Source: Sphingomonas_D zeicaulis (GTDB lineage Bacteria > Pseudomonadota > Alphaproteobacteria > Sphingomonadales > Sphingomonadaceae). Taken from it: a stretch of 64,000 nt of DNA. The translations under genes and the position numbers were made by a program. This document shows positions 33,498 to 41,187 of the stretch, one piece after another. The stretch spans positions 124,001 to 188,000 of the forward strand of contig NZ_JBNPXQ010000002.1 of the NCBI RefSeq assembly GCF_050433225.1, read 5' to 3'. The notes under the pieces were generated by a model. It was not told the DNA's origin. It saw only the letters and a list, made by a program, of their open reading frames with translations, and did no database searches. Numbering within the stretch: the stretch's first letter is position 1; each line of letters begins with the position of its first letter.

Positions 33498-33674
33498 GCT
33501 TGCCTCCCTTTGCTGGGCATCGCAAAGTTATGGGCGGTCTGGCGGATGGCGTGAGTTACATCGCTGTAACGGTCCCGCTCCCAAATGGATCTATCGGGCG
33601 TTGCCGGAGACGCCGGCACGGAGCAGAACGGTCACTGCAAAGTTGTGATCAAGGTGAGGCAGAACGCACAGCCA

Positions 33675-34913
33675 ATGGTCGGACTCATCAGGCGGGCCAA
33701 GGCCGGGCTTCGGCGCAACCTCGTCGCGCGCGGGTGGCGTGCGACCACGCCGCTGCCCGAGCCCGTTTATCGCGATCTCGTCGTCATGCTGTTCACAATG
33801 GCGCTGCCGATCGCCGGCCTGGGCGTGTTGCTGCTGCTTGTATCCGGGCTGCTGGCATGGAGCTGGCGGGATCCGGTCCTCAGCGCGATCGGCGTGACGA
33901 TCGCGCTGGTCACGCTATGGCGGCTGTGGCTGATCGCACGGTTTCACCGCCACGCCGTCGACGATCTGCCGATCGTGGAGATGCGCCGTTGGGAATGGCG
34001 TTACGCGCTGGGCAGCCACATCACAGCCGCCCTGCTGAGCACACTCGGCGTGTGGGCGCTGCAGTTCCACACGCCGATCGTCCACATGATCATCGTGAGC
34101 CTGATGTTCACCTTCGGTGCCGGCATCGTCTCCCGGATCGCGATCCGGCCGGCGATCTGCGTGCCCAGCATGGTGCTGGCGACGCTGCCCATCGCGATTG
34201 CACTCGGCGTGCACGCCACATTGCCCGATTCCGACGCGCTGCATCCCGAACTGTTCGCGATCGAAAGCCTGCTGGTGCTGATCGTCACGGGGCTCAGCTT
34301 GCAGTCGATCGCCCACATCTATCGGTCGACCATCGAACACCTCACCACAAAGCACGAACTCTCGCTGCTGGCGCTGCAGGATGCCTTGACCGGCCTTCCC
34401 AATCGCCTTCTGCTGCGCAACCGGTTCCGTGAGGAGCTGCGCGCGGTGGTTGTGCACAAATGCCTGCTGGCGCTGCACTTCCTCGATCTGGATGGGTTCA
34501 AGGCGGTCAACGACCGGTTTGGCCATCCCGCGGGCGACGCGCTGTTGCGGCAGGTGGCGGAGCGGTTGAGTCTGCTGGTTCGCGATACGGACACGGTGGC
34601 CCGGCTCGGGGGCGACGAGTTCGTGATCGTGCAGAGCCGCATTCATCATGTCGACGAAGCGGAGGTACTCGCGCGCCGCGTGCTGCGCCAGCTCAGCGCG
34701 CCCTACGATATCGAGGGGAAGCAGGTGCTGATCGGCGTCAGCGTGGGCATCGCCATCGCTCCGTTGCACGGCAGCGCCTGGGAGGGGTTGTCGGTCTGCG
34801 CAGACGAGGCGCTCTACCAGGCAAAGGCGCGCGGCAAGTCCCAATTCGCCTTCTGCGTGCGAGGCGCACGCGCCGCCGATGCCGGCTATGCATCGAGCGC
34901 CGCGATGCGCTGA
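33675..34913 (+). CDS. Membrane-bound GGDEF diguanylate cyclase
   Basis: Seen: 412 aa from ATG 33675 (the frame extends to 33585; the start is uncertain as no good ribosome binding site is seen). About six hydrophobic segments in residues 40-215 (VVMLFTMALPIAGLGVLLLL, VSAIGVTIALVTLWRL-type spans). A C-terminal GGDEF domain follows: QDALTGLPNRLLLRNRF, HFLDLDGFKAVNDRFGHPAG, the intact active loop RLGGDEFVIVQSR, and VGVSVGIAIAP-like end (LIGVSVGIAIAPLHG). Known: makes cyclic di-GMP at the membrane, tuning motility and biofilm. No EAL domain and no clear RxxD inhibitory site. Divergent from the peptide cassette. Confidence 0.92.
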   Translation: MVGLIRRAKAGLRRNLVARGWRATTPLPEPVYRDLVVMLFTMALPIAGLGVLLLLVSGLLAWSWRDPVLSAIGVTIALVTLWRLWLIARFHRHAVDDLPIVEMRRWEWRYALGSHITAALLSTLGVWALQFHTPIVHMIIVSLMFTFGAGIVSRIAIRPAICVPSMVLATLPIAIALGVHATLPDSDALHPELFAIESLLVLIVTGLSLQSIAHIYRSTIEHLTTKHELSLLALQDALTGLPNRLLLRNRFREELRAVVVHKCLLALHFLDLDGFKAVNDRFGHPAGDALLRQVAERLSLLVRDTDTVARLGGDEFVIVQSRIHHVDEAEVLARRVLRQLSAPYDIEGKQVLIGVSVGIAIAPLHGSAWEGLSVCADEALYQAKARGKSQFAFCVRGARAADAGYASSAAMR

Positions 34914-34954
34914 GAGGCTTGCGAGCTTCGGTCGGCTCTGCCTAAGGCGAAGGC

Positions 34955-35422
34955 ATGACCGACCCTTCCGAGGCCGCTGCCGGCGGCGTGTTGCCATCCG
35001 CTTTCGATCCGGCGGCCTTCATGCGCATGACGCGGCGCTACGGTCATGGCGCAACGGTGGGCATCCGCTACGACGCGCATGGTGCGGATTGGGTGCAGCT
35101 CGCCTTCGACTGGAAGCCCGAACTGGTCGGCGATCCGGCCACGGGGATCATCGCGTCGGGGCCGATCCTCACCTTGATGGACACCGCCACAAGCATGGCG
35201 ATCTGGGCGAAGCTGGATCGCTTCATTCCGCAGGCGACGCTCGACCTGCGTGTCGATTATCTCCGTCCCGCGGTGCCGCATTGCACCGTGATCGGCCGCG
35301 GCCAATGCTATCGCATCACCCGTTCGATCGCCTTCGTGCGCGGCCAGGCGCATGATGGCGATCCCGCCGATCCGATCGCCAATGTCGTGGGCACGTTCAT
35401 GTTCCTGGAGGATCAGGGATGA
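34955..35422 (+). CDS. PaaI-family thioesterase 1 of a tandem pair
   Basis: Seen: 155 aa. Hotdog domain with IIASGPILTLMDTATSMAIW (active-site helix; the HGG is replaced by SGP) and ATLDLRVDYLRPAVPHCTVI, then GRGQCYRITRSIAFVRGQAH. Known: acyl-CoA thioesterases. It overlaps the next thioesterase by ATGA, so the two may form a hetero-oligomer or a double set for one pathway; the substrate is unknown. Confidence 0.85.
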   Translation: MTDPSEAAAGGVLPSAFDPAAFMRMTRRYGHGATVGIRYDAHGADWVQLAFDWKPELVGDPATGIIASGPILTLMDTATSMAIWAKLDRFIPQATLDLRVDYLRPAVPHCTVIGRGQCYRITRSIAFVRGQAHDGDPADPIANVVGTFMFLEDQG

Positions 35423-35805
35423 AGGCGCTGCCACCCTATGCCGACCTGCTGGGTCTCAGCATCGCCGAACTGCGGGATGGCATGCCGCTGCTGGCGATGC
35501 CCTTCGGAGAGGCGGTGCTCGGCCGGCCCGGCTTCGTTCATGGCGGCGCGATCGCCGGCTTGCTGGAGATGGCGGCGTTCGCGGCGCTGCATGCAGCGCT
35601 CGCGGACGAGGCGGAGGTGACGGCGAAGCCAGTGAATGTCACCGTCGATTATCTGCGCGGCGGCCGCGAGAAGATCACCTACGCGCTCGGCCGTGTCTCG
35701 CGCCTCGGCCGGCGCATTGCCAATATCGACGTCAGCGCCTGGCAGGATGATCCCGCCGCGCCGATCGCGACGGCACGGATGACGATGCTGTTGCGGCGGG
35801 CCTGA
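35419..35805 (+). CDS. PaaI-family thioesterase 2 of a tandem pair
   Basis: Seen: 128 aa. The canonical PaaI site is RPGFVHGGAIAGLLEMAAFA, followed by KPVNVTVDYLRGGREKITYA and VSRLGRRIANIDVSAWQDDP. It keeps the HGG motif missing from its partner upstream, which supports a division of labour. The start ATG overlaps the previous stop. A convergent ABC gene ends 17 bp away. Confidence 0.88.
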   Translation: MKALPPYADLLGLSIAELRDGMPLLAMPFGEAVLGRPGFVHGGAIAGLLEMAAFAALHAALADEAEVTAKPVNVTVDYLRGGREKITYALGRVSRLGRRIANIDVSAWQDDPAAPIATARMTMLLRRA

Positions 35806-35822
35806 GCCTCCCGCGCCGATCA

Positions 35823-37352
35823 CTATTTCTTGCCGCCGATCTCCCCGTCCAGCCACCGCGCCGCGGCCTCTGGCGTCTGCTTGCCGGCATCGCGGTCGAC
35901 GCGATAATTGGCCTCGCGCATCGCCGTCACCGGCACTGCGCCGACCAGCGGGCGGAGCGCGGCGAGGAAGCGAGCGTCGTCGGCATGAGCAGGGGAGACC
36001 AGCATGACCGCGTCGTAATTGGGGATCGCGCGGCGCGGGTCGGTCAGCACGATGAGACGGTCGGCGGCGATGCGGCCGTCCGACGAGAAGGCTGAGATCA
36101 CGTCCGCCTGACGGCTCGCCAACGCGCGATACATGAAGCTGGGGGCATAGGCGCGACGGGCGCGAAAACGCAGGCCATAGGCGCGCTCGATCGCATGCCA
36201 TTCGGTGCGATCGAGAAATTCGAGATCGGCACCCAAGGTCAGGTTGGGCGCGGCGCGGGCAAGATCGACGATGCTGGCCAGACCCAGACGCCGGGCGTCG
36301 GCGCTCCGCATCGCCAGCGCATAGGCGTTTTCGAACCCCAGCGGGCCGGCGAGGCCGACGCCATGTTCGGCGCGGCTCCAGCGGCCAATCTCCTTCAGCA
36401 TCGCTGCGCGCGGCGGATTGTCGCGGCGCTTCATCGGGCCGGTCCAGATCGTGCCGCCATAATCGACATAAACGTCGATATCGCCCGCCGCGAGCGCGCT
36501 GAATGCCACGGCCGAGCCCAGCCCCTCGCGATAGGTGACGTGGTAACCCGCGCGCTCCAGCCGTTGCCCGATGAGGCGCGCGAGGATGAACTGTTCGGAG
36601 AAATTCTTGGCGCCGACGACGATACTGTCCTGCCGCGGCACCAGCAGCGGCGCGGCGGCGCCGGCAATGCCGGCCAGGATCAAAGCTGCCGCGACCAGCG
36701 CCCGGCCGCGCTTCCGCCGCGCGATCGCATGTTCGACCAGCCCGAGCAGCGTATCGACCAGCAGCGCAAGCAGCGCCGCGGCGATGCAGCCGACGACGAC
36801 GGTCGACCAGTCCTGCGTCTGCAACCCGCTAAAGATCAGGTCACCGAGGCTCGGCTGGCCGACGGTGGTGGAGAGAGTCGCCGCGCCGATCGTCCACACC
36901 GCGGCGACGCGGATGCCCGCCATCACCACCGGCGCCGCGAGCGGGGCCTGGACGATCAGCAATTTCTGCCGTTCGGTCATGCCGACGCCGTCGGCCGCCT
37001 CGACCAGCGCGGGATCGATGCCGTTGATGCCGGCGACGATGTTGCGCAGCATCGGCAGCACCGCATAGAGCGACAGTGCGAGCAGCGATGGCAGGAAGCC
37101 CAGCGCGGGGATGCCGCCTCCCACCGCCGAGGAGAGCGCGAGCAGGATCGGATAGAAGAGCGCGAGCAGCGCCAGCCCGGGGATCGTCTGGATCACGGAG
37201 GCGATGCCGAGCAGGATGGCGGCGAAGCGCGGCCGGCTTGCGGCGGCAAGGCCGAGCGGCACGCTGACCAGCAAGGCGAGCCCGAGCGCGGCCGCGCACA
37301 GCAGCACATGATCCGCCAGCAAGGGCGGCAACCGGCTGAGTGCAAGCGCCAT
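35823..37352 (-). CDS. Osmoprotectant (glycine betaine/choline-type) ABC transporter, permease fused to substrate-binding protein
   Basis: Seen: 509 aa from ATG 37352 (in-frame GTG 37364 and ATG 37382 overlap the ATPase gene and are alternatives). N-terminal BPD_transp_1 permease with about six spans and the EAA-type loop VEAADGVGMTERQKLLIVQA; then a span and an OpuAC-type binding domain from SIVVGAKNFSEQFILARLIG, with VDYGGTIWTGPM and VISAFSSDGRIAADRLIVLT. Known: the OpuCB-OpuCC/ProW-ProX fusion type imports quaternary amines under osmotic stress. A second permease, present in four-gene opuC operons, is absent. Confidence 0.9.
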   Translation of the reverse strand: MALALSRLPPLLADHVLLCAAALGLALLVSVPLGLAAASRPRFAAILLGIASVIQTIPGLALLALFYPILLALSSAVGGGIPALGFLPSLLALSLYAVLPMLRNIVAGINGIDPALVEAADGVGMTERQKLLIVQAPLAAPVVMAGIRVAAVWTIGAATLSTTVGQPSLGDLIFSGLQTQDWSTVVVGCIAAALLALLVDTLLGLVEHAIARRKRGRALVAAALILAGIAGAAAPLLVPRQDSIVVGAKNFSEQFILARLIGQRLERAGYHVTYREGLGSAVAFSALAAGDIDVYVDYGGTIWTGPMKRRDNPPRAAMLKEIGRWSRAEHGVGLAGPLGFENAYALAMRSADARRLGLASIVDLARAAPNLTLGADLEFLDRTEWHAIERAYGLRFRARRAYAPSFMYRALASRQADVISAFSSDGRIAADRLIVLTDPRRAIPNYDAVMLVSPAHADDARFLAALRPLVGAVPVTAMREANYRVDRDAGKQTPEAAARWLDGEIGGKK

Positions 37353-37356
37353 CTGG

Positions 37357-38151
37357 CTATCCACGCGCACCCGCTCCCTCATCCTGTAACGCGTGCAGCC
37401 GCTCCGCCTGCGCGCGCGGCACCGCGACCAGCGCATCCGCCTCAGCCCCCGCGCGGCCGGCGAGCAGGTCGGCCGGCCGCGCATCGGCGACGATCCGTCC
37501 GCGAGCCATCACCAGCACGCGGTCGGCAAGCAGCAATGCTTCCGCCATGTCATGCGTGACGAGGATGGTGGTGAGGCGAAGCCGATCGTGCAGCGCGCGA
37601 TAGACGGTGCCGAGCTGGTCGCGCGTCACCGGATCGAGTGCGCCGAACGGCTCGTCCATCAGCATCAGCCCAGGTTCGATGGCGAGCGCGCGGGCGACGC
37701 CGACGCGTTGGCGCTGGCCGCCCGAGAGCTGATCGGGCATCCGCGTGGCCATCGCCGGATCGAGCCCGACCCGCTCGAGCGCGGCGGCGATCGCCGCGTC
37801 GGATGCCGTTTGTCCCTCGATACGCAGCCCGATCACGATATTCTCTGCCACGTTCATGTGGGGGAACAGGCCGATATTCTGGAAGACGTAGCCGATCCGC
37901 CGCCGCAGCCGGTGCGTCGGTTCGGCGTTCACCGGCCGGCCGTCGATCGTCACAGTGCCGCGATCGGGTTCGGCGAGGCGGTTGATCGTCTTGAGCAGCG
38001 TCGACTTGCCGGATCCGGAAGCGCCAACCAGTGCGACGAAGCTGCCCGCCGCGATGGTCAGGCTGACGGCGTCGACCGCGACGGTCGCGCCGAACGTCTT
38101 GCTGACGCTATCGAATGCGACCTCGGGCCCATGGGTTGCAGCCTCTGCCAT
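37357..38151 (-). CDS. Osmoprotectant ABC transporter ATP-binding protein
   Basis: Seen: 264 aa. Walker A LVGASGSGKSTLLKTINRLA, Q-loop GYVFQNIGLFPHMNVAENI, signature DQLSGGQRQRVGVARALA, Walker B GLMLMDEPFGALDPVTRDQL, and switch His ILVTHDMAEAL. This is the OpuCA/ProV subfamily by the KTINRL and GLFPHM blocks. The tail lacks the tandem CBS ionic-strength sensor of long OpuA/OpuC ATPases, so osmotic gating by that route is unlikely. It overlaps the permease gene region and is the first gene of the pair. Confidence 0.92.
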   Translation of the reverse strand: MAEAATHGPEVAFDSVSKTFGATVAVDAVSLTIAAGSFVALVGASGSGKSTLLKTINRLAEPDRGTVTIDGRPVNAEPTHRLRRRIGYVFQNIGLFPHMNVAENIVIGLRIEGQTASDAAIAAALERVGLDPAMATRMPDQLSGGQRQRVGVARALAIEPGLMLMDEPFGALDPVTRDQLGTVYRALHDRLRLTTILVTHDMAEALLLADRVLVMARGRIVADARPADLLAGRAGAEADALVAVPRAQAERLHALQDEGAGARG

Positions 38152-38223
38152 CGGCGCCTTATTCCCGCTCCGCAGCGATCATGAAAGCCGCAATCGAACG
38201 GCTTCGTCAGGAGGGTGCAGGCA

Positions 38224-39006
38224 ATGACCGAGCGCAGGGCGATCTTCATCAGCGGTGGCGGATCGGGCATCGGCCGTGCGACCGCACGTCTTTTCGCCGC
38301 GCGTGGCTGGCTGGTGGGGCTGGGCGATATCGACGAACGGGGCATGGCGGAAACCGCCGCGCTGCTGCCCGAAGGATCATATAGCTGCCATGCGATGGAC
38401 GTGCGGGATCCCCGGCAATGGGACCGAGCGCTCGGTACCTTCGCATCAACCTCCGGCGGCCGGCTCGACCTGCTGTTCAACAATGCGGGTCTAGCGCTCG
38501 GTGGCGCGCTAGACGCGACCAGCCCGGAGGCGATCGAGCGGCTGGTGCAGATCAACATATTGGGGGTGATCTACGGTGCACGCGCGGGTTTGCCGTTGCT
38601 CGCCGGGACCCCGGGCTCGGCGCTGGTTAACACCGGATCGGCAGCGGGCATCTATGGAATGCCGGGGCTGGCGGTCTATGCCGCGTCCAAATTCGCGGTG
38701 CGGGGGCTGACCGAGGCGCTCGAACTCGAATGGGCGCCGCGCGGCATAAGGGTGCGATCGATCATGCCGAGCTTCATCGATACGCCATTGCTCGATGCCG
38801 GCATCGCCGGCTCGAACGCCACCGCGCGCGACAGGGTACGCGCACAGGGGCTGGAATTCACCCCTGTGCAGCAGGTCGCGGAAGCGGTTTGGCGCGTGGC
38901 GGCGGGCAACAGGGTGCATCTGCTGGTCGGCAAGACCGCCCGTCGCCTCGGCTTCGTGGCGCGCTGGGCGCCCGGCCTGCTGCGACGGGGTGCCCGAAGA
39001 CGCTGA
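38224..39006 (+). CDS. SDR family oxidoreductase
   Basis: Seen: 260 aa from ATG 38224, with AGGAGG upstream (GTG 38215 is too close to it). NAD(P)-binding IFISGGGSGIGRATARLFAA, LLFNNAGLALGG, catalytic Ser region VNTGSAAGIYGMPGLAVYAA with Tyr/Lys in YAASKFAVRG, and PSFIDTPLLDAG. Known: classical short-chain dehydrogenases; the Arg-rich end ARRLGFVARWAPGLLRRGAR looks like a membrane-interacting tail found in lipid-directed SDRs. Substrate unknown. Confidence 0.9.
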   Translation: MTERRAIFISGGGSGIGRATARLFAARGWLVGLGDIDERGMAETAALLPEGSYSCHAMDVRDPRQWDRALGTFASTSGGRLDLLFNNAGLALGGALDATSPEAIERLVQINILGVIYGARAGLPLLAGTPGSALVNTGSAAGIYGMPGLAVYAASKFAVRGLTEALELEWAPRGIRVRSIMPSFIDTPLLDAGIAGSNATARDRVRAQGLEFTPVQQVAEAVWRVAAGNRVHLLVGKTARRLGFVARWAPGLLRRGARRR

Positions 39007-39012
39007 GCGGGC

Positions 39013-39684
39013 TCAGTGCCAGGCGAGCAGCGGCCATCCGCGCGTCTCGGCGAGCCGGCGCAGCGGGGCATGGGCGTTGACAGCGAACGGCTCGTCGGCC
39101 CATTCGAGCACCGGCGCGTCCGAGGCATGATCCGAATAGAAGCGGACATGGCAGTCGGCGCGGGCGATGCTCTCCGCATCCATCCATGCCTCGATCATGC
39201 GCAGCTTGGCGGGGCCGTAGCAATTCTCGCCGTCGATCCGGGCGTGGACGCGCGCGTCGAGACCGGCGAGCGTGCCCGTTGCGATGACGTCGTCGAAGCC
39301 CAGTTCACGGGCGATCGGTTCGGCATAGAGTCGGTAGGATGCAGTCGCGAGTACCAGCCGATGGCCGGCCGCCTTGTCCGCCGCGATCTGCGCCAGCGCG
39401 CCCGGGTGGATGTTCGCTGCGACGGTGCGTTGCGCGAAACCCTCGACCAACGGCGCAACGCGCGCGGCGCTGATGTGCGGGCCGAGCAACAGGCGTTGCG
39501 ATATTTCCTTCAGCCGGCCGCGGTCGATCCGTTTGGCGGCATAAGCGACGAGCGGCGCCAGCAGCAGCGGATAGAGCAGGAAACGCCACGGCGCGCTGCG
39601 CGCGACAGCGTGGTTGAGGAAAGGTTGCCACGTCGGCTTGCGCGTGATCGTCTTGTCCATGTCGTAGATGGCGAGGCGCTGCAT
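39013..39684 (-). CDS. HAD-IB family phosphatase, membrane-associated
   Basis: Seen: 223 aa from ATG 39684 (ATG 39696 would add MAPA). Motif I RLAIYDMDKTITRKPTW, a hydrophobic stretch FLLYPLLLAPLVAYAAKRI, motif II LVLATASYRLYAEPIARELG, Lys region GPAKLRMIEAW, and motif IV VRFYSDHASDAPVLEWAD. Known: the SerB-like HAD-IB subfamily includes lipid-phosphate and phosphoserine phosphatases; the hydrophobic cap suggests a lipid substrate. Convergent with the SDR gene, 6 bp apart. Confidence 0.88.
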   Translation of the reverse strand: MQRLAIYDMDKTITRKPTWQPFLNHAVARSAPWRFLLYPLLLAPLVAYAAKRIDRGRLKEISQRLLLGPHISAARVAPLVEGFAQRTVAANIHPGALAQIAADKAAGHRLVLATASYRLYAEPIARELGFDDVIATGTLAGLDARVHARIDGENCYGPAKLRMIEAWMDAESIARADCHVRFYSDHASDAPVLEWADEPFAVNAHAPLRRLAETRGWPLLAWH

Positions 39685-39728
39685 GGCGGGCGCCATAGCC
39701 GCTCGCGGGCGATCAGGCGAGAGCGGGA

Positions 39729-40499
39729 TCAGTCCCCGCCGCCGCCGCACCCTCCGCCGCCGCAGCCGCTGCTGCATCCGGAATCGCCATCGCTGCTCGA
39801 GTCACTGCTGCTGTCGGATCCGCAGCCATCGTCCGAGCCGCCCCGGCGGCGCCGGCGTCCGTGCCGATCCGATCGGCGGATGGCGATGAACACGGCGACG
39901 ATGATCAGCATGACGAACAGGAAGGGGCTGATGGTGATCGACGGGCCCGGTCCGCCTGAACCGGTAGAGATCAGCGTGCAACCCGCGACCAGTGGCACCA
40001 GCAACGCGGCCTGCGCCGGGCGACGGGGCAGCAGCCAGTGGCGCGATCGATCGACACGCTCGAAGCGGGCGGGGCGGAAACGCTCCTCGACCGGCGGCCA
40101 GATTTCTCGCGGCGGCGTGTCACCGAACGCTGTGCGATAGGCATCGAGTGTTGCCTGGTACTGGTCGCGATAGCGACGATCCTCGTCGCTGCCCCCTGCG
40201 GTGGGCCCATGGTGCAGCGGCTTGCCCAAAATCTGCCCGCACAGTTCGTTCCAATAGTGGCGGCTATAGGCGAGGTGGAGATGCCAGGCCTGGTCGACCG
40301 CGTCGGACGGGGTCACCGCATGGTCGGCGGTGGCGGCCAGGAACAGGAAACGGCGGTATTCGGTCATCACCGCCGCCGCGAATGTCCGCGACCAGCCATT
40401 TTCGCGGGCCAGCCGATCGGTGAAGCGCATGCGTGCGCCTTCCGGTTCGATCCGCATCGCGTCGAGCGCTGCACGCATCCGGCGGTGGTCGTCGATCAT
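39729..40499 (-). CDS. GRDP-like membrane protein with Cys/Gly/Ser-rich tail
   Basis: Seen: 256 aa from ATG 40499, with AAGGAG seven bases upstream. The N-terminal 150 residues match the glycine-rich-domain (GRDP) helical fold: TEYRRFLFLAATADHAVTPS, then DAVDQAWHLHLAYSRHYWNE with the W-H-x-H-L core. Two hydrophobic segments follow (AALLVPLVAGCTLI and ISPFLFVMLIIVAVFIAI), then a basic anchor RRSDRHGRRRRRGG and a low-complexity tail with five Cys in SSGCGGGGCGGGGD-like runs. Function unknown. Confidence 0.75.
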   Translation of the reverse strand: MIDDHRRMRAALDAMRIEPEGARMRFTDRLARENGWSRTFAAAVMTEYRRFLFLAATADHAVTPSDAVDQAWHLHLAYSRHYWNELCGQILGKPLHHGPTAGGSDEDRRYRDQYQATLDAYRTAFGDTPPREIWPPVEERFRPARFERVDRSRHWLLPRRPAQAALLVPLVAGCTLISTGSGGPGPSITISPFLFVMLIIVAVFIAIRRSDRHGRRRRRGGSDDGCGSDSSSDSSSDGDSGCSSGCGGGGCGGGGD

Positions 40500-40564
40500 T
40501 CCCGGCTCCTTCAGGATCACAACGATGCTTTGCCCGTTTCGGCGCGCTGGATCAGTGAGATCGG

Positions 40565-40948
40565 TCACCCGGCCGGCGGCTCCCACAATTCGATGGCATT
40601 GCCTTCGGGATCATGGATCCGCGCGAAGCGACCGACCGAAGGATCGTCCCACTCCGGCTTGGTGATGATCGCGATGTCAGCGCCGCGTAGCGTTTCGAGC
40701 AATGCATCCAGCCCGTCGACACGCAGGTTGATCATGAACTGGCGGTCGGCGGCGAAATAGTCCGTATCAGCCTTGAACGGCGCGAACACGGTGGGGCCAC
40801 CCGCCTGCTGCCAATACCATTGGGATGATTCGCCCAAGCCGCTCGAATCGCAGCCAGCACCGATGCCAAGATGCGTGCGATACCAGGCGCTGAGCGCGTC
40901 CGGATTGCGCGATCGGAAGAACAGCCCGCCAATGCCGGTGACGCCCAT
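40565..40948 (-). CDS. VOC (glyoxalase/bleomycin-resistance) family protein
   Basis: Seen: 127 aa. Two beta-alpha-beta-beta-beta halves: IGGLFFRSRNPDALSAWYRT at the start, the central QWYWQQAGGPTVFAPFKADT, then FMINLRVDGLDALLETLRGA and the metal-side Glu region RIHDPEGNAIELWEPPAG. The first His of a typical metal site is not obvious. Known: the fold covers glyoxalase I, antibiotic-binding and dioxygenase proteins; the role here is open. It stands alone, divergent from the second TonB receptor. Confidence 0.85.
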   Translation of the reverse strand: MGVTGIGGLFFRSRNPDALSAWYRTHLGIGAGCDSSGLGESSQWYWQQAGGPTVFAPFKADTDYFAADRQFMINLRVDGLDALLETLRGADIAIITKPEWDDPSVGRFARIHDPEGNAIELWEPPAG

Positions 40949-41049
40949 TGCCTTGATCCTCCCGATGACGTTTCGATGTGCGATGCAGCAACTACAGCTT
41001 TCCGTAACGTCGTTCGCAAGGCGGATACGATGTTCGACGGATGGCTGTT

Positions 41050-41078
41050 GCAGAAATGCCGCGAACCCGCAGAAATGC
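41050..41078. promoter_or_regulatory. Direct repeat upstream of second TonB receptor gene
   Basis: GCAGAAATGC occurs twice (41050-41059 and 41069-41078), 19 bp apart start to start, close to two helical turns, in the 239-bp gap upstream of the receptor. This spacing suits a tandem-binding regulator. The regulator is not identified. Confidence 0.35.
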
Positions 41079-41187
41079 TCAAGTTTTTCTGTTCACCTGA
41101 CTAGATGACGTGAACGGAAACCCATATGATCGGCGCACAAAATCAGACGATCGGACATGAACCGACGTTGACAGTGAGGAGAGAGAG

